Of a DNA stretch of 64,000 bases, positions 35,220 to 45,451 are shown piece by piece. Within the stretch, counting starts at the first letter, position 1; each line of letters begins with the position of its first letter. Below the pieces are notes generated by a model. The model searched no databases. It was not told the DNA's origin and saw only the letters and a program-made list of their open reading frames with translations. This stretch comes from Glaciozyma antarctica PI12 (Eukaryota; Basidiomycota; Microbotryomycetes; Kriegeriales; Camptobasidiaceae): positions 1,162,838-1,226,837 of the forward strand of contig KZ627156.1 in NCBI GenBank assembly GCA_002917775.1. The letters are read 5' to 3'. Both the position numbers and the translations under genes were made by a program.

Positions 35220-36145
35220 TCGCAGCTTTCGCAGCCGCGATCCTCGCCTTCGTAAACTCGATAACATAAGGCTCATCGAACGTCGCCTGCGAACCTCATC
35301 AGCGTCCCTCCCACCCTCACAGCCCCCCGCAAGACGACTCACCTGGAACGACGGCCTCGACGTCAGATCCTCGACCCACGTCTTCACGGCTTCGTACTCC
35401 TCTCCTAGAAGCTTCACCCAAAGCTCCGACGGCAGCATCCCTTCGCACGCGAACCACATCAGCTCCCCTCTATCCTCGCAGCAAAATCGGCGACTCACCC
35501 GCTCGACCACACGCAAACAACCTCGCAGCGAAAGGCAGCGCCCCAAGGTCCCCTATCGAGATCTTCTCGCCGAGGACGAATGGCCCTTCGTGCTTCAGGA
35601 GTAGGGATTGGATTTCGGAGAGGCCGGCGAGGAGGTTGGCGGAAGTGGTGGAGAGCGGGGCTGTGCCGAAGTGGAGGTCGCGGGAGGGTCCAGTGACGAC
35701 TTGGTTGAAACGTTCTGGCAGGCAAGCCGAGAGTCAGCTAGGTCCAGACAGAAGGGTAGGCAGGAGAGTGGCGCGGGAGGACGCACCGATGAAGTACCGA
35801 GCCTCAGCGCGCAGGATCGGATCGGAGGGGAGGAGCTGGCCAGGGTAGAGGTCCGATACGAGCTCGAGGATAACGTGGCTCTCAGGAACCTTGGCCGTGC
35901 CTTTGGCGTCGTCGCCGCCGACCTGGAGGACGGGGACCTTGGAGGCGGGGTTGATGCGCGAGGCGTACCACTCTGGCTTGTTCTGCAGGTCGATCTCGAT
36001 GTGCGTGTGCGGCGCCTGTCGGAGTGGGTTAGCAGACGTACAGCGGAGGGAGGAGGAGACGCACATGGACCTCGGCAAGGGCAAGCGTTGCGCGTTGAGC
36101 CCAAGGGCAGATCTTGGCGCTGTAGAGGGTGAGTTCGGGGACCAT
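35215..36145 (-). CDS. glutathione S-transferase-like protein 2
   Basis: Start at 36145: MVPELTLYSAKICPWAQRAT, with a CPWAQR active site one residue different from GST 1. HIEIDLQNKPEWYASRINPA and SKVPVLQVGG give the VP loop, and VPESHVILELVSDLYPGQLL the glutathione-contacting ES. The C-domain has GPFVLGEKISIGDLGALPFA, and the last exon ends ATFDEPYVIEFTKARIAA. Exon borders correspond to those of GST 1 and the proteins align end to end, so the two arose by duplication followed by inversion, with arrestin-like 1 between them. A role in glutathione conjugation or thiol transfer is inferred. Stop TGA lies at 35215-35217 inside a 9-bp tandem repeat. Confidence 0.87.
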
Positions 36146-36575
36146 GGCGAGCTGCTGTGTTTGTGGAAGCAGAAGGAACTGTCGACTTGAGAGCAGGAGG
36201 GAGACGAGAGAATCGCGTCAACACCGCGACAAGTGGGGCGCGCCAAGTGGGGGGCGATTCTGTAGCAGCGACGACGAGCTCAAAGCTGGGCGACAAAACG
36301 GGAGAGAGCAATGCAAAGGCAACGCGTAGAGTGGTAGCAAGTCGGAAGCGATGCGAGAACAGAAGAAGCAGTCGCTCTCGAACTCGTCTCGCAGGATCAC
36401 TCCCCTGTTCCTCGTGCTGAACACAGCGCTCAAAGATGACATAGAGAGCGATGAGTAGCTGAGCAGAACAAGAGAGAGGACGGAGGAGGCTGGCAGAAGC
36501 AGAATCTACAACACGAATCCCCAGCTCCGTGAACATCGTCCTCGCTACTCCCTCGCTCGCGTCGCAGAGACGAAA

Positions 36576-37517
36576 CTAGCAGGCTCTGTCGACTGGGAAG
36601 GCAAACGAGCACCGAGTAATCATATTATGCTCCATTCCGGATAAATACGCGACGACTGCGGCACAGAAAGCAGGATCAGCAGTGCCTTCGAACAAACGAA
36701 CGAGATCAACGCACCCTCTTTGACTCGAGCAGTGGTGGCTGGAGGTGTCGATGATATCGAGATCTTTGAGCGAGGGGAAGCCGGCGAGGAATGTGGGGGT
36801 CACTCGATAGGAGAGGAGGGCTTCGACTGAAAGAGTCGTGATTTGGGGGATAGTGGCGGCTTCGGGGGAGGCAAGAGGGAGAGGGTTGGGATTCACGCGC
36901 GGCGAAACTTGAAGAGAGAGATCGCTTAGTCGAGGGTAGCGGTGGAGGTGTGCGTAGAGGGCTGGTTGCAGCGGGTCGCTGGGAAAGCTGTTGTCGAGTT
37001 CGAGCTCGGCGAGCGACGGCAAGCTTCCCTCCTTGAGACCTCCATCAAGGATCACTTGCGCCAACCGCCCGCTTCCTTCGAGTGCGATCCACTGCACATT
37101 CGGGAGCGCCTCGAGCAGCTCCGCGAAGTGCTCGGTCGTGGGCACTCCTCCGTCCTCCTGAAGCTGCCACTCCCACCCCAACGACACGAGCGACCCCTTG
37201 ATCTCCACCGAAAGCTCGTACACTAGCCCGCCCAGCTTTGGATTGTGCGTGATCGTCCTGCAGAGCTGCTCGAGCTTTTCGTAGCTGTGGACCCTAACAT
37301 GGCGATAGAGGGAGGCGTTGGTATAGGGAAGGAGCTACTTGCTGAGCGGGCATCGAATGGCAGTGAAGATGGCGAGGAGGAGCTCGGCAGGAAGGCTGGA
37401 GAGGTGATCGGTCGTGATGGGGAGCTGGGGAGGAAGAACGCTTCAGCACCTCAACCAAGATTCCCGGGGGCTGCTGCTCACCTTAGCTGGGCGTAGCTGC
37501 AGCGTGCTGTTCTCCAT
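36576..37517 (-). pseudogene. F-box/LRR-like gene copy C, stop in the F-box region and truncated
   Basis: A short first exon from ATG at 37517 (MENSTLQLRPAK) splices by a gtgagc donor to an F-box opening LPITTDHLSSLPAELLLAIF. TAG at 37335-37337 then interrupts, directly before LLPYTNASLYRHVRVHSYEK. After it the frame stays open through ELSVEIKGSLVSLG, LPNVQWIALEGSG and SLPSLAELELDNSFPSD. The LRR part then breaks off near SLKDLDIIDTSS, and the C-terminal signature of the family is missing. A 45-nt GT-AG stretch starting at the stop could be removed in frame, but it would delete the conserved LYR motif. An ATG at 37223 could start a shortened LRR-only protein. Confidence 0.6.
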
Positions 37518-37878
37518 GGCGAGTAGCTCAGCAGTTGGCGAATTCGGTGGTGTGGGAGGAGCGAAAGAGGACCTTTCAAGCGGACTGAGAGTTGCATTCC
37601 CCAGGCGCTCTCGAGCTTGAAGATAGGGTTGGGCTCGCCGAGCAGAGACGCCTATTTTACTAGGCGGTGGTCCGCTGTTTGGGAACGTCGAAGTACTCGT
37701 GGCATCGAGGACCTGCCAGCGAGAGAGGGAAACAGAGGCAAGAAGGGAGCGATATCGCATGTACTTCGTGACATTCCAATCGTCCCTGAATAAGGAGGTG
37801 CAAAGTCTTGCGAACGATGGAGACGGTCAGCGAAGTCCACGGCGAACCCAGCGACAAACGCACCAGCTCCTCACCCAC

Positions 37879-39332
37879 TCAGGCGCTCTCCTGCTCCTCT
37901 TCCTCCCTCCCAATCTGAGCCCGCCTCTCCTTCTCCTCCTCCACCAGCGCCAGCTCGTGCTCAAAGTCGTCGTGCATCTGCAGCGCGACCCCGATCGTCC
38001 CATCGTTGTCCATCCCTCGCGCGCGCGCCTTCTTCAAAAACTCCGCCGCACCAGCACGCGTAAACTCCTCGGTCCATTCTGGCAGTCTCCAGCCAGGGTA
38101 CGGCTCGAGCGCGCCCGTTTCAGGATTCTCGTACACCTTGCCGCCGCTCTCCTCGATCGTTGCTCCGGGGTTGCCGAAGTCGACTTGCAGGTCGAAGAGC
38201 CTGAGATACGGAAGCTTCCGCGGCCCTTCAACGAGCTGCAAAAGCTCCTGGTCGCTCAAGAACACGTCCTGACCCAAAGAAAGCTCTTCGACGGTCGGAG
38301 GGATGTGGTTGATGACGTCCTCCGTAGCGCTGGGCCCGTTAATGCACAGATGAGTGAGACGGATGAATCTAGGGAGAAGGAGGTCGACGGCAGGGAAGAA
38401 GATCCATTCCTCCGATTCCGTGGTGGGGACCCAGCAGAGAACGAGGCGCTCGATGGAGTGAGTGACGGCGAGGAGGATGGGAGGATAATTTGGCGAGGGA
38501 GAGGTGTTGAAGAGCTCCAGGGATCGAAGGGAGGGGAAAGCGACGAGGAGGAGGGGGTTGGAGGGGGAGGAGAGGTCCGCGTAGAAGTCGAGCGAGGTGA
38601 TCGAGTCGAGCGAAGGTGGTTCGGCGAATGAGGGTAGGGCGGGAAGGTGGGCAGGGAGGAAAGGCGACAGGCTAATTGTGAGAGAGTGGAGTTTAGGATA
38701 TCGATGGAGTTGAGAGTAGAAGCGGGGGTCGAATGGATCCGAGGGGAAGCCGTGCTCGACCTTGAGCTTCGCAAGCAACGGCAAGCTTCCGTCCTCGAGC
38801 TCGTGCGCCGGTACGATCTGTGCAGCGTTAACGCATCCTACGAGAACCAGCTCCTCCAAGTTCGGCATCGCTTCGAACAGCTGAACCAGCTCTGCGCACG
38901 TGGGGAGCCCCAGGTCCGCCTGCAGCTCGTTCGTCCACGACCGAGGTCCCTTCTTCCCCTCGACACGAATCGATAGCGTCCGTACAAGCGATCCCAAGCT
39001 CTTGTCGAATGCCAGCGACCGACAGAGCTGATCAAGTCGTTCGAAGCTGTCGACGCAGGTTGAATAGTAGAGGTTGGGAGGAGTGAAAGGGCGGAGGGTC
39101 CTGCTAATCGCACCGACGATTTAAGGTCGATTCTCCTGCCATATGAGAGCAAAGATGTGGTCGAGCAGTTCGTTGGGGAGTTGAGAGAGGTGGTCGACGA
39201 GAGGGAGCTGCGAAGGAGTGGGTGCTGTTTAGCGCACAGCGGGGACGGCACAAGAGAGATGCGGCTCACTTCGGCTGCTCCTGGTGGTTGGAACTGCCGC
39301 TCGAGCGTATCTTGAAGTCCCTGGTGTTTCAT
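37879..39332 (-). pseudogene. F-box/LRR-like gene copy D, one stop in the F-box region, otherwise full length
   Basis: Exon 1 from ATG at 39332 (MKHQGLQDTLERQFQPPG) splices to LPLVDHLSQLPNELLDHIF, a clear F-box start. TAA at 39121-39123 interrupts just after ALIWQENRP; the frame resumes with SRTLRPFTPPNLYYS and is then open to 37879. From an internal ATG at 38997 it encodes 372 residues: leucine-rich segments (LVLVGCVNAAQIV, LPLLAKLKVEHGFPSDPFDP, FPSLRSLELFNTS, FIRLTHLCINGPS) and the signature PYPGWRLPEWTEEFTRAG, ending in a charged helix. It could survive as an LRR-only protein translated from 38997, or be a recent pseudogene. It lies in tandem with copy C. Confidence 0.65.
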
Positions 39333-39494
39333 GGGTTTGAGGGCGACTGGGGAGGAGACAAGGAGCGAGCGACCAGAGAGACTTCGCGCCGTCGACGGTC
39401 TCCATCCCTCCACACCTTCCGCAGCTACGCCAACACCACCGCCGACCAGCTCTCCTCTTAGCGCGTCGCCCGAGTACACCCCATCGCCGCGCCG

Positions 39495-41183
39495 ATGCTT
39501 CCCAACGTCCGACCAGCTCCAGCTCCCGCCCCTGGCGTCTCGGCAAGCAACCTCTGGAACGGCAGCGCAGGTGCAACTGGACCTAGTTCACCGGGAGGAC
39601 CAGGGATACAGCTACCTCAGCGGACAGGACCGGGACTGTTGGCGGGCGCGGGTGCCGGAGGTGAGTGTGGCACCGCTGTTTGGGGGTCACGGCTGCGCGT
39701 GTGGTGGTGAGCGGGGTGCTCGGGCAGGAGGGGTCTGCTCAGCGCCCCAGGAACACATCAAGGAGCGCACGCTAACCCTGACTCGTTGGTACAGCTGCCG
39801 TCGCCGGACCTTCAAAAGCTCGCGCCGACTCAGCAGAGTGGGCTCACCTCCTCCGCTGCACTCCGCCCGTTCTAACACACGCCGCCGCAGAGTTGGCGAC
39901 GGCCCCGAGTCGAAGCAAACGGACGTCGATGCTCTGATGGATGCCGTTGGGATCTCTGGAGTCGATATCGGAGTGCGTTCGTGTCTCTTGGGCGCGGGGG
40001 GCTGGAGCTGATGGGGCTCCTCAGGCCGAGGAGGAAGGACTACGGTTGGCGTCCGAGCGGATGCAGCCTGTGCCTTCAGGGCCAATCGCCGACCGCAGCA
40101 GGAAGCAGGACTTCATCGACCCCTCCGTGCTTGCCGACGTCGTAAAGAAGATTGGTTGGTCGCTCCCGCTCCCTGGCCCCTGCACGAGCTAACTCCCCCC
40201 CCCCAGCCGCTGCCTTCCAACTCCGTACTCTCGAGCCCGATACAATCCCACTCATCGCCCTCGCCACGCGCCATCGCCTTCTCTCCCTCATCACGGCCGC
40301 CATCGCCGCACGGGACCACCGACTCAACGCCTCTCACCTCCGCCCACCTCCCTTTTCAACCAAGCGACCTCGCTCCTCCTCCCGCTCCCCCTCTCCCCCT
40401 CGACGCGAGAAGAGCCCGGCTTGGGACGTCGCAGTGCTGGACGAGCAGGAGAAGGTGCTAGGCGTGCTGGAGCGAGTCGATCGGGAGGAAGAGCGGAAGA
40501 AGCGTCGAGAACGGATGATCAGGGAGCAGAAGGAGCAGGAGGAGCGGGATCTGGCGGAAGCGGTTGCGGCATCTGCGGCGGCGGAGGCGGAGCGGGAGGC
40601 GAGTGGCGGAGCTGGCGAACGTCTCGTTGTCGGTGGGAGCGGAGTGAGCACGCCGAAAGGCAAGGAGGGGAAGGACGGGAAGGAGAAGAAGGAGAAGAAG
40701 GAGAAGAAGAAGAAGGAGGGAGCGATGAGCGAGGACGTTCGGAAGCGCCTCACGGACCAAGTCGCCATGCGCTCGATTGGAGGCAAGAGCTTCTCGTGGG
40801 CCAACGCCGGCGCCAGCACGAGTGGATTCGCCTCCCCGACGCCGTCGAACCTCCCGAAACCCAAGTTCGCTCCTGGATCGTCGCTCCCGCCGCCGACGTT
40901 TGGGACCCCGATCCACAAGCCGAGCGGATTAGGCGCGCCGTCGTTTACTCCTGGGAGCGGGGAGGGACTGTTGAGTCGGATGGCGGGCGTACCGCCGTTG
41001 CATGATGCGGGAAGGAGGGAGCGAGAGAAGGAGGAGTGGGAGCGAGGAGTCAATGTCGTTGAGCGTGAGGATTTGGTGTTTGCGCTCGAGCGGGAGAGGG
41101 GGATGGGAGTGGGGAAGGGGAGTGGGAGGAACTCGATTGCCAGGGCGAGGGCGGGGGCGTCGAGTATCGGGAGGGGGAGATAG
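39495..41183 (+). CDS. TAF4: TAF4, TFIID subunit with C-terminal TAF4 domain
   Basis: Start at 39495; the Pro/Gly-rich N-terminus (LPNVRPAPAPAPGVS, PQRTGPGLLAGAGAG) runs over two short introns into TDVDALMDAVGISGVDIG. The second of these introns uses a gtgggc donor and a ctaac branch site, and restores the frame. The TAF4 C-terminal domain follows: EEEGLRLASERM, DFIDPSVLADVVKKIAAAF, TIPLIALATRHRLLSLITA. Then a long charged coiled coil (REEERKKRRERMIREQKEQE), a Lys-rich stretch and DVRKRLTDQVAMRSIGGKSF before a low-complexity end. In TFIID, TAF4 pairs with TAF12 through a histone fold and supports promoter recognition. Here the gene is short, keeping mostly the conserved C-terminal half. Confidence 0.88.
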
Positions 41184-41517
41184 TCTTGGTCTTGCGCAAG
41201 TCGCGCTGCCAATCTTTAACGCCGTTCATTGGAAGAACAGCTTCCTGCTCGGTAGTATAAGTAGAGGCCAGCCGGGCGAGCGTGCTTCCGAGCACACCAG
41301 GTCGACAGACGCGTTCAACGACGAGAGTTGTGTCGCAACCTGGATTCGCCGCGGACTTTCGCCTTCGACCGTTCGCAGAGGAGCTGAACAGCCTGGCCAA
41401 AGGGCAGCCTAGTAGATTTCAAGCCTTGCCATCCTTGCTGCGTTAGCAGCAGTGGGCCGAGGCTAACTTGAACACGCCAGTTGAACCTGCGACTCATGCT
41501 CTTATCTTCCTTCCCTC

Positions 41518-42699
41518 ATGTCGTCTCCTCCCAGCCTTCTCTCCGCGCTCGCAGAGCATACGACCATCGACTTAGACTGTAACGATGAGCAGATCGCGGC
41601 TCTCTACCCCTCAAAAACCTTCGCCCACAGCACGTCGAACCAAGCATTGTGCTACTTCGAGCTCCTCAAGCCGCACCACCAACACATCCCCGCCGAGGCA
41701 GCCGCAGAAGCTCAGCGGCTCGTAGAAGATGGCGTGGAGGGAGCCAAGGGGAGGGACGTCGCTGCCGTAGCCGTCGACTTGATGGTGAGCCACTGCTCCT
41801 CCTCTCCTCCTTCCCCCCGCGAGCTAACGACCACCTCTCATCAGGCTGTCAAGCTCTCCCTTCTCGTCTTACCGTCCGTCTCCGACCTCGTCCTCACCCA
41901 AACCCTCCCCTCTGCCGCCCACTCGACCACTGCCACCGTCGCTCACGGCCGCGCGCTCGTCGCGCTCCACGAGCATTACGGGATCCCCTCCTGGCGCGTC
42001 TGCCTCAAGATCCCCGCTACTTCAGCCGGCCTACGAGCCGCCGCGATTCTAGGATCCGAAGGCCTCAACACGTTGGGAACGATCGTCTTGTGCGAGGAGC
42101 AGGCGGTTGCGGCGGGGGAGGCGGGGTGCGTGTTCATCAGCCCGTACCTGAACGAGTTGGAGGTGCATTTCGACGTGGGAGCGTACGAGCGGCTGGGGAA
42201 CGACGAGAAGGGACCACACGGGCTGGATGGATACCGTGTGTCGGCGGTTGCGCAGAAGACGTTTCGTGCGAGGAAGCAGAGGACGCAGGTGATGGGAGCA
42301 AGGTGAGTCGCTTCGTTCAGCTGCTGGACGTGTGGAGGCTGATGCGATTGCAGCATCCACACCCTCTCCGAAGCGATCTGTCTCGCTGGCCTCGCGCATT
42401 CGACCCTCCCACCATCCATCCTCGCCTTGCTCTCCTCCACCCCTCTCACGCCAGCGTTCTCCAACCTCATCACCCAATCACTCGCCTTCTACGAAGCTGC
42501 ACTTCCCTCAACTCTACCACCGCAGCTCGGCGTCGAGGGCAGCGCAGAACCGAGTCCGCTCGAGCTAGCGCTTGCGGAGCCCAAGGTCGCGGCGCTTTTG
42601 AGAAGCGCGTTGGAGATCTTTGGAGGGTTTGAGATGCAGTTGATGGGGCTCGCGCGGGAGGCATTACGGTACGCAGGGGAGGGAGGAGGGAAGGATTAG
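41518..42699 (+). CDS. transaldolase-type class I aldolase
   Basis: Three exons from ATG at 41518. The N-terminus has TTIDLDCNDEQIAALYPSK, unlike the TKIATTEADIALIA-type start of classical Tal1. The core carries WRVCLKIPATSAGLRAA, in which the lysine of KIPAT is the expected Schiff-base residue of transaldolases and fructose-6-phosphate aldolases. LNTLGTIVLCEEQAVAAGEA and CVFISPYLNELEVHFD supply further beta strands of the barrel. It should transfer or cleave dihydroxyacetone units of sugar phosphates in the cytosol, next to the pentose-phosphate pathway. Which of the two activities cannot be told from sequence. The protein is about 340 residues. Introns are ~60 nt, with cag acceptors. Confidence 0.85.
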
Positions 42700-43012
42700 A
42701 CGCTGGAAGGCAGCGCGATAAACGGCTCCGCGGGGACTGCTCTTCCACTTCTCTGAGCCGATTGCAACTGCTTCGACGATGCTTTTGGTAACGCTTGATC
42801 CCAAATCCTACGCGTCCTAGTCGCCCCTCTTGTTCTCTGCTTTTGTTCTTCAGACGCCTTTCTTCCTCCTTCTCATCGCCCACCACGATGAGCTACACAG
42901 AAGTCCACCGATACGCATCCCCAGCCACTCCCTGAGTCACCTCACGAGGTGAAGGTAAGCTGCGGCGGTGCAAGGTGACCGTGGAGGCGAGCTAACGCTC
43001 TCCCGCCTGCAG
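42700..43012. other. intergenic plus remnant first exon of F-box-like copy E
   Basis: After the aldolase stop there is ~190 bp without a gene. A stretch around 42888-42954 followed by a gtaagc donor and a gcctgcag acceptor (to 43012) looks like the short first exon and intron seen in copies C and D. The ATG at 42888 is out of frame with the following exon, so this exon is no longer functional. Confidence 0.45.
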
Positions 43013-44318
43013 CTCCCAGCGGTCGATCACCTCTGCCGACTACCCAATGAACTGCTCGCCTACATCTTCGCCCTCGTCTGGCGTGACTATTGACCCCAGA
43101 AGGTCGGCACCGTCAACAAGACCCTTCTCCCTCTCGCTTACGTCTACTCCTACACCGCATCGAAGTCCAGAGCCACGAGCAGCTCAATCACCTTTGCCGC
43201 TTGAGCCGAGCTTAGGAAGGCTCGTGTTCGGTTTGGTGATTCGTATCGGGGCTACGAAGGGCGTGCGTTGGCCGAAGGAGGTGCAGCCGGATCCAGCAGC
43301 TTCGACGACACAGGCGCTGGCACGGCTGCTCGAAGCGCTGTCGAACCTCAGGGAGCTGAAGATTATTGGCTACATTGAGGCGGCACGGATCGTACTGGCG
43401 CACGAGCTCGAGGACGGAAGCTTGCCTTCGCTTGCGAAGCTTTACCTCGAAGAAGGGTTTCCGTCCGATCCTTTCGACCCCTCCCTCTACTCTCAACTCC
43501 ATCACTACTCCAAACTCAGCCACCTTTCCATCCAACTATCCCCTTTTCTTGCCCTCCATCCTCCCACCCTCTCCTCTCCCGCCGAAACACCTTCGCTCCA
43601 CTCGACCACCTCACTCGAATTGCAGGCCGACTTATCCTCCCCCTCCATCCCCCTCTTCCTCTCCGCCTTCTCCGCCCTTCACTTTCTCGAACTGGTCGAG
43701 AGCTCGCCCACGCCAGACTATCCTCCCCTCCTCCTCGCCGTGACCCCCTCGCTCAAGCGACTCCGCCTGTGCTGGGCCTCTTCGACGGGCCGGCCTGAGG
43801 AATGGACTCCCTACCCCTTCGTCGACCGTATCCTCCCTCGATTCACCCTCCTCACCCACCTCTCCATCTACGGACCTTACTCCTCTCCAGATCTTGTCCG
43901 CCACCTCCCGCCATCTCTTCAAGACCTCTGATTAGGCTCGGACTCGTTTTTCGGCGACCAAGAGGTACTACAGCTCATCGAGGAGCCACGAAGGCTCGTC
44001 GCTCTCACGTATTTCGACATGGACTTCTGGTGGGGGGCAGAGGGGACGAAGGTCGAGGAATGCGGTGGCAAGGTGTACAGGAACCCGGAGACGAGCGCCC
44101 TTGAGCCGTACCCTGACTGGGAGCTGCCTGAATGGTGCGAGGAGCTCACACGCGCTGGGGTGAAGGAGCTTGGGAGGAAGGCGTGGGCGGTGGGGCTGAG
44201 AGCGTTGAGCCCGTTGGGGCTTGCGCTCAGGGTTCACAAGGAATTTGAGCACGAGCTGGCGTTGTTGGAGAAGGAGAAGGAGAGGAGGGCTCAGATTGCG
44301 AGGGAGAAGGAGGAGTAG
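43013..44318 (+). pseudogene. F-box/LRR-like pseudogene copy E
   Basis: Begins LPAVDHLCRLPNELLAYIF, a well-preserved F-box opening, then TGA at 43091-43093 after ALVWRDY. More frame damage follows before RLVFGLVIRIGATKGVRW, from where the frame is open through LARLLEALSNLRELKIIG, LPSLAKLYLEEGFPSDPFDP and LLTHLSIYGPYSS. A second stop, TGA at 43929-43931, replaces a codon in SLQDL-LGSDSFFGDQ; the frame then runs through the signature PYPDWELPEWCEELTRAGV to TAG at 44316-44318. It is closest to copy D, with matching LRR blocks and a matching charged end (EHELALLEKEKERRAQI). Several breaks and no usable first exon make loss of function very likely. Confidence 0.7.
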
Positions 44319-44487
44319 GAGAGCGCCTGAGTGGGTGGGGAGCTGGTGCGTTTCTCGCTGTTTTTGCTGGGGATTCTCCGCTGACCGTCTGCATTTCGCA
44401 GCTTCGCAGGATCTTTGCAATCTTGCTCAACAAGCTTTTCCACACCCGCTCCTCTCTCGGCTTGCGGCTCACTTCGAAACCGACTGC

Positions 44488-45214
44488 TCAAACTTCCTCC
44501 TTCTCCCCCTCAACAATTCCTGCGCTCGCGGCGTTCACTCTCACCACCGCCACGGCCACCTTTCCTACCACCTGAGCATAAAAGTAGAACAGCCACGCCT
44601 CCATCCCAAGCGGCACTAGCACGTTTGTGAGGTGCTGGCTTGCCCCGCGTCAGCACAAGTTCGTTCGGAACACAGCCATTGAGACGCACCACCAGGAAAT
44701 CGAGGGGAACCCTTCTTGATCTGTAGTCGTCGAGCTGGCTCCACACAGCGATAAACGAGCCGGCGAACGTAAGCTGTGGCGAAGCAGGCGGTTAGTTTTG
44801 CTGAAAGCAGCGTTTGGATCAAACGTACGGCGACGCCTCTCGCGGCTGAACGTAGAGCGAACTCAGATTTGAATTTGGCTCCAACTGCCCCCAGAAGGGA
44901 CGACGCGGCGAGGATGACAAGAAGCCAGAACGGTGAAGCCATCGCTTCGCGCGCTCCGTCTTTAGTGACGTTTTGAGAGGGTCGAAGTCGGAGGACTCAC
45001 GTTGTTCACCCGGGTAGCCTCCGTAGAGGAAAACCGCCTCTACTCCAGCGAGCGCAAAGACAGCGAAGCCGGTCAGGATGGAGAAGACGCGGGGTTGGAG
45101 CTGAGCTCCCATCGTAAAGGCGGCGCCGAGCGTGGAGGTACAAACCATGATGCAGCAAGCCACGACTTTAGCGAGTAGGAGTTCTTCGTCCGTGGTGGAG
45201 GCTTGTTGCGGCAT
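44488..45214 (-). CDS. small multi-pass membrane protein, unidentified
   Basis: Four exons from ATG at 45214 give a protein of about 190 residues with about four to five hydrophobic helices: LLLAKVVACCIMVCTSTLGA, VFSILTGFAVFALAGVEAVF, SPFWLLVILAASSLLGAVGA, ALTFAGSFIAVWSQL and MEAWLFYFYAQVVGKVAVAV. Loops are short; the end is a brief charged tail (GIVEGEKEEV) with TGA at 44488-44490. Introns are ~50 nt GT-AG, and the third uses a ccag acceptor. I do not recognise a family; the helix pattern resembles small fungal four-TM proteins of endomembranes, which is only topology. It lies convergent with pseudogene E, ~170 bp away. Confidence 0.65.
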
Positions 45215-45451
45215 GGTCGTCGGAGAGAGCATTAGAGCATTCGCACAGATTCGCGCAGAGTCAAACGAAGCTAGTGGCGGCGCGGCGGCTTGGTACCGGC
45301 TCGTCTCCCAGGGATGGGCCCTGAACCTCGCGCCCTTTGAAATTTGAACGCGCAAATAGTCAGGAGGGATATTGAGAGAGAGAGACGAGACGAAGCGGAC
45401 GAAGCGAAGCCAGAGAGCGAGGGACAACAACTGCATGCAAACTGCAGGTCT

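Noticed and set aside
37335-43931. Recoding of stop codons (for example selenocysteine) in the F-box copies
   Set aside because: All three stop codons are involved, at non-homologous residues, and fungi of this group are not known to use selenocysteine.
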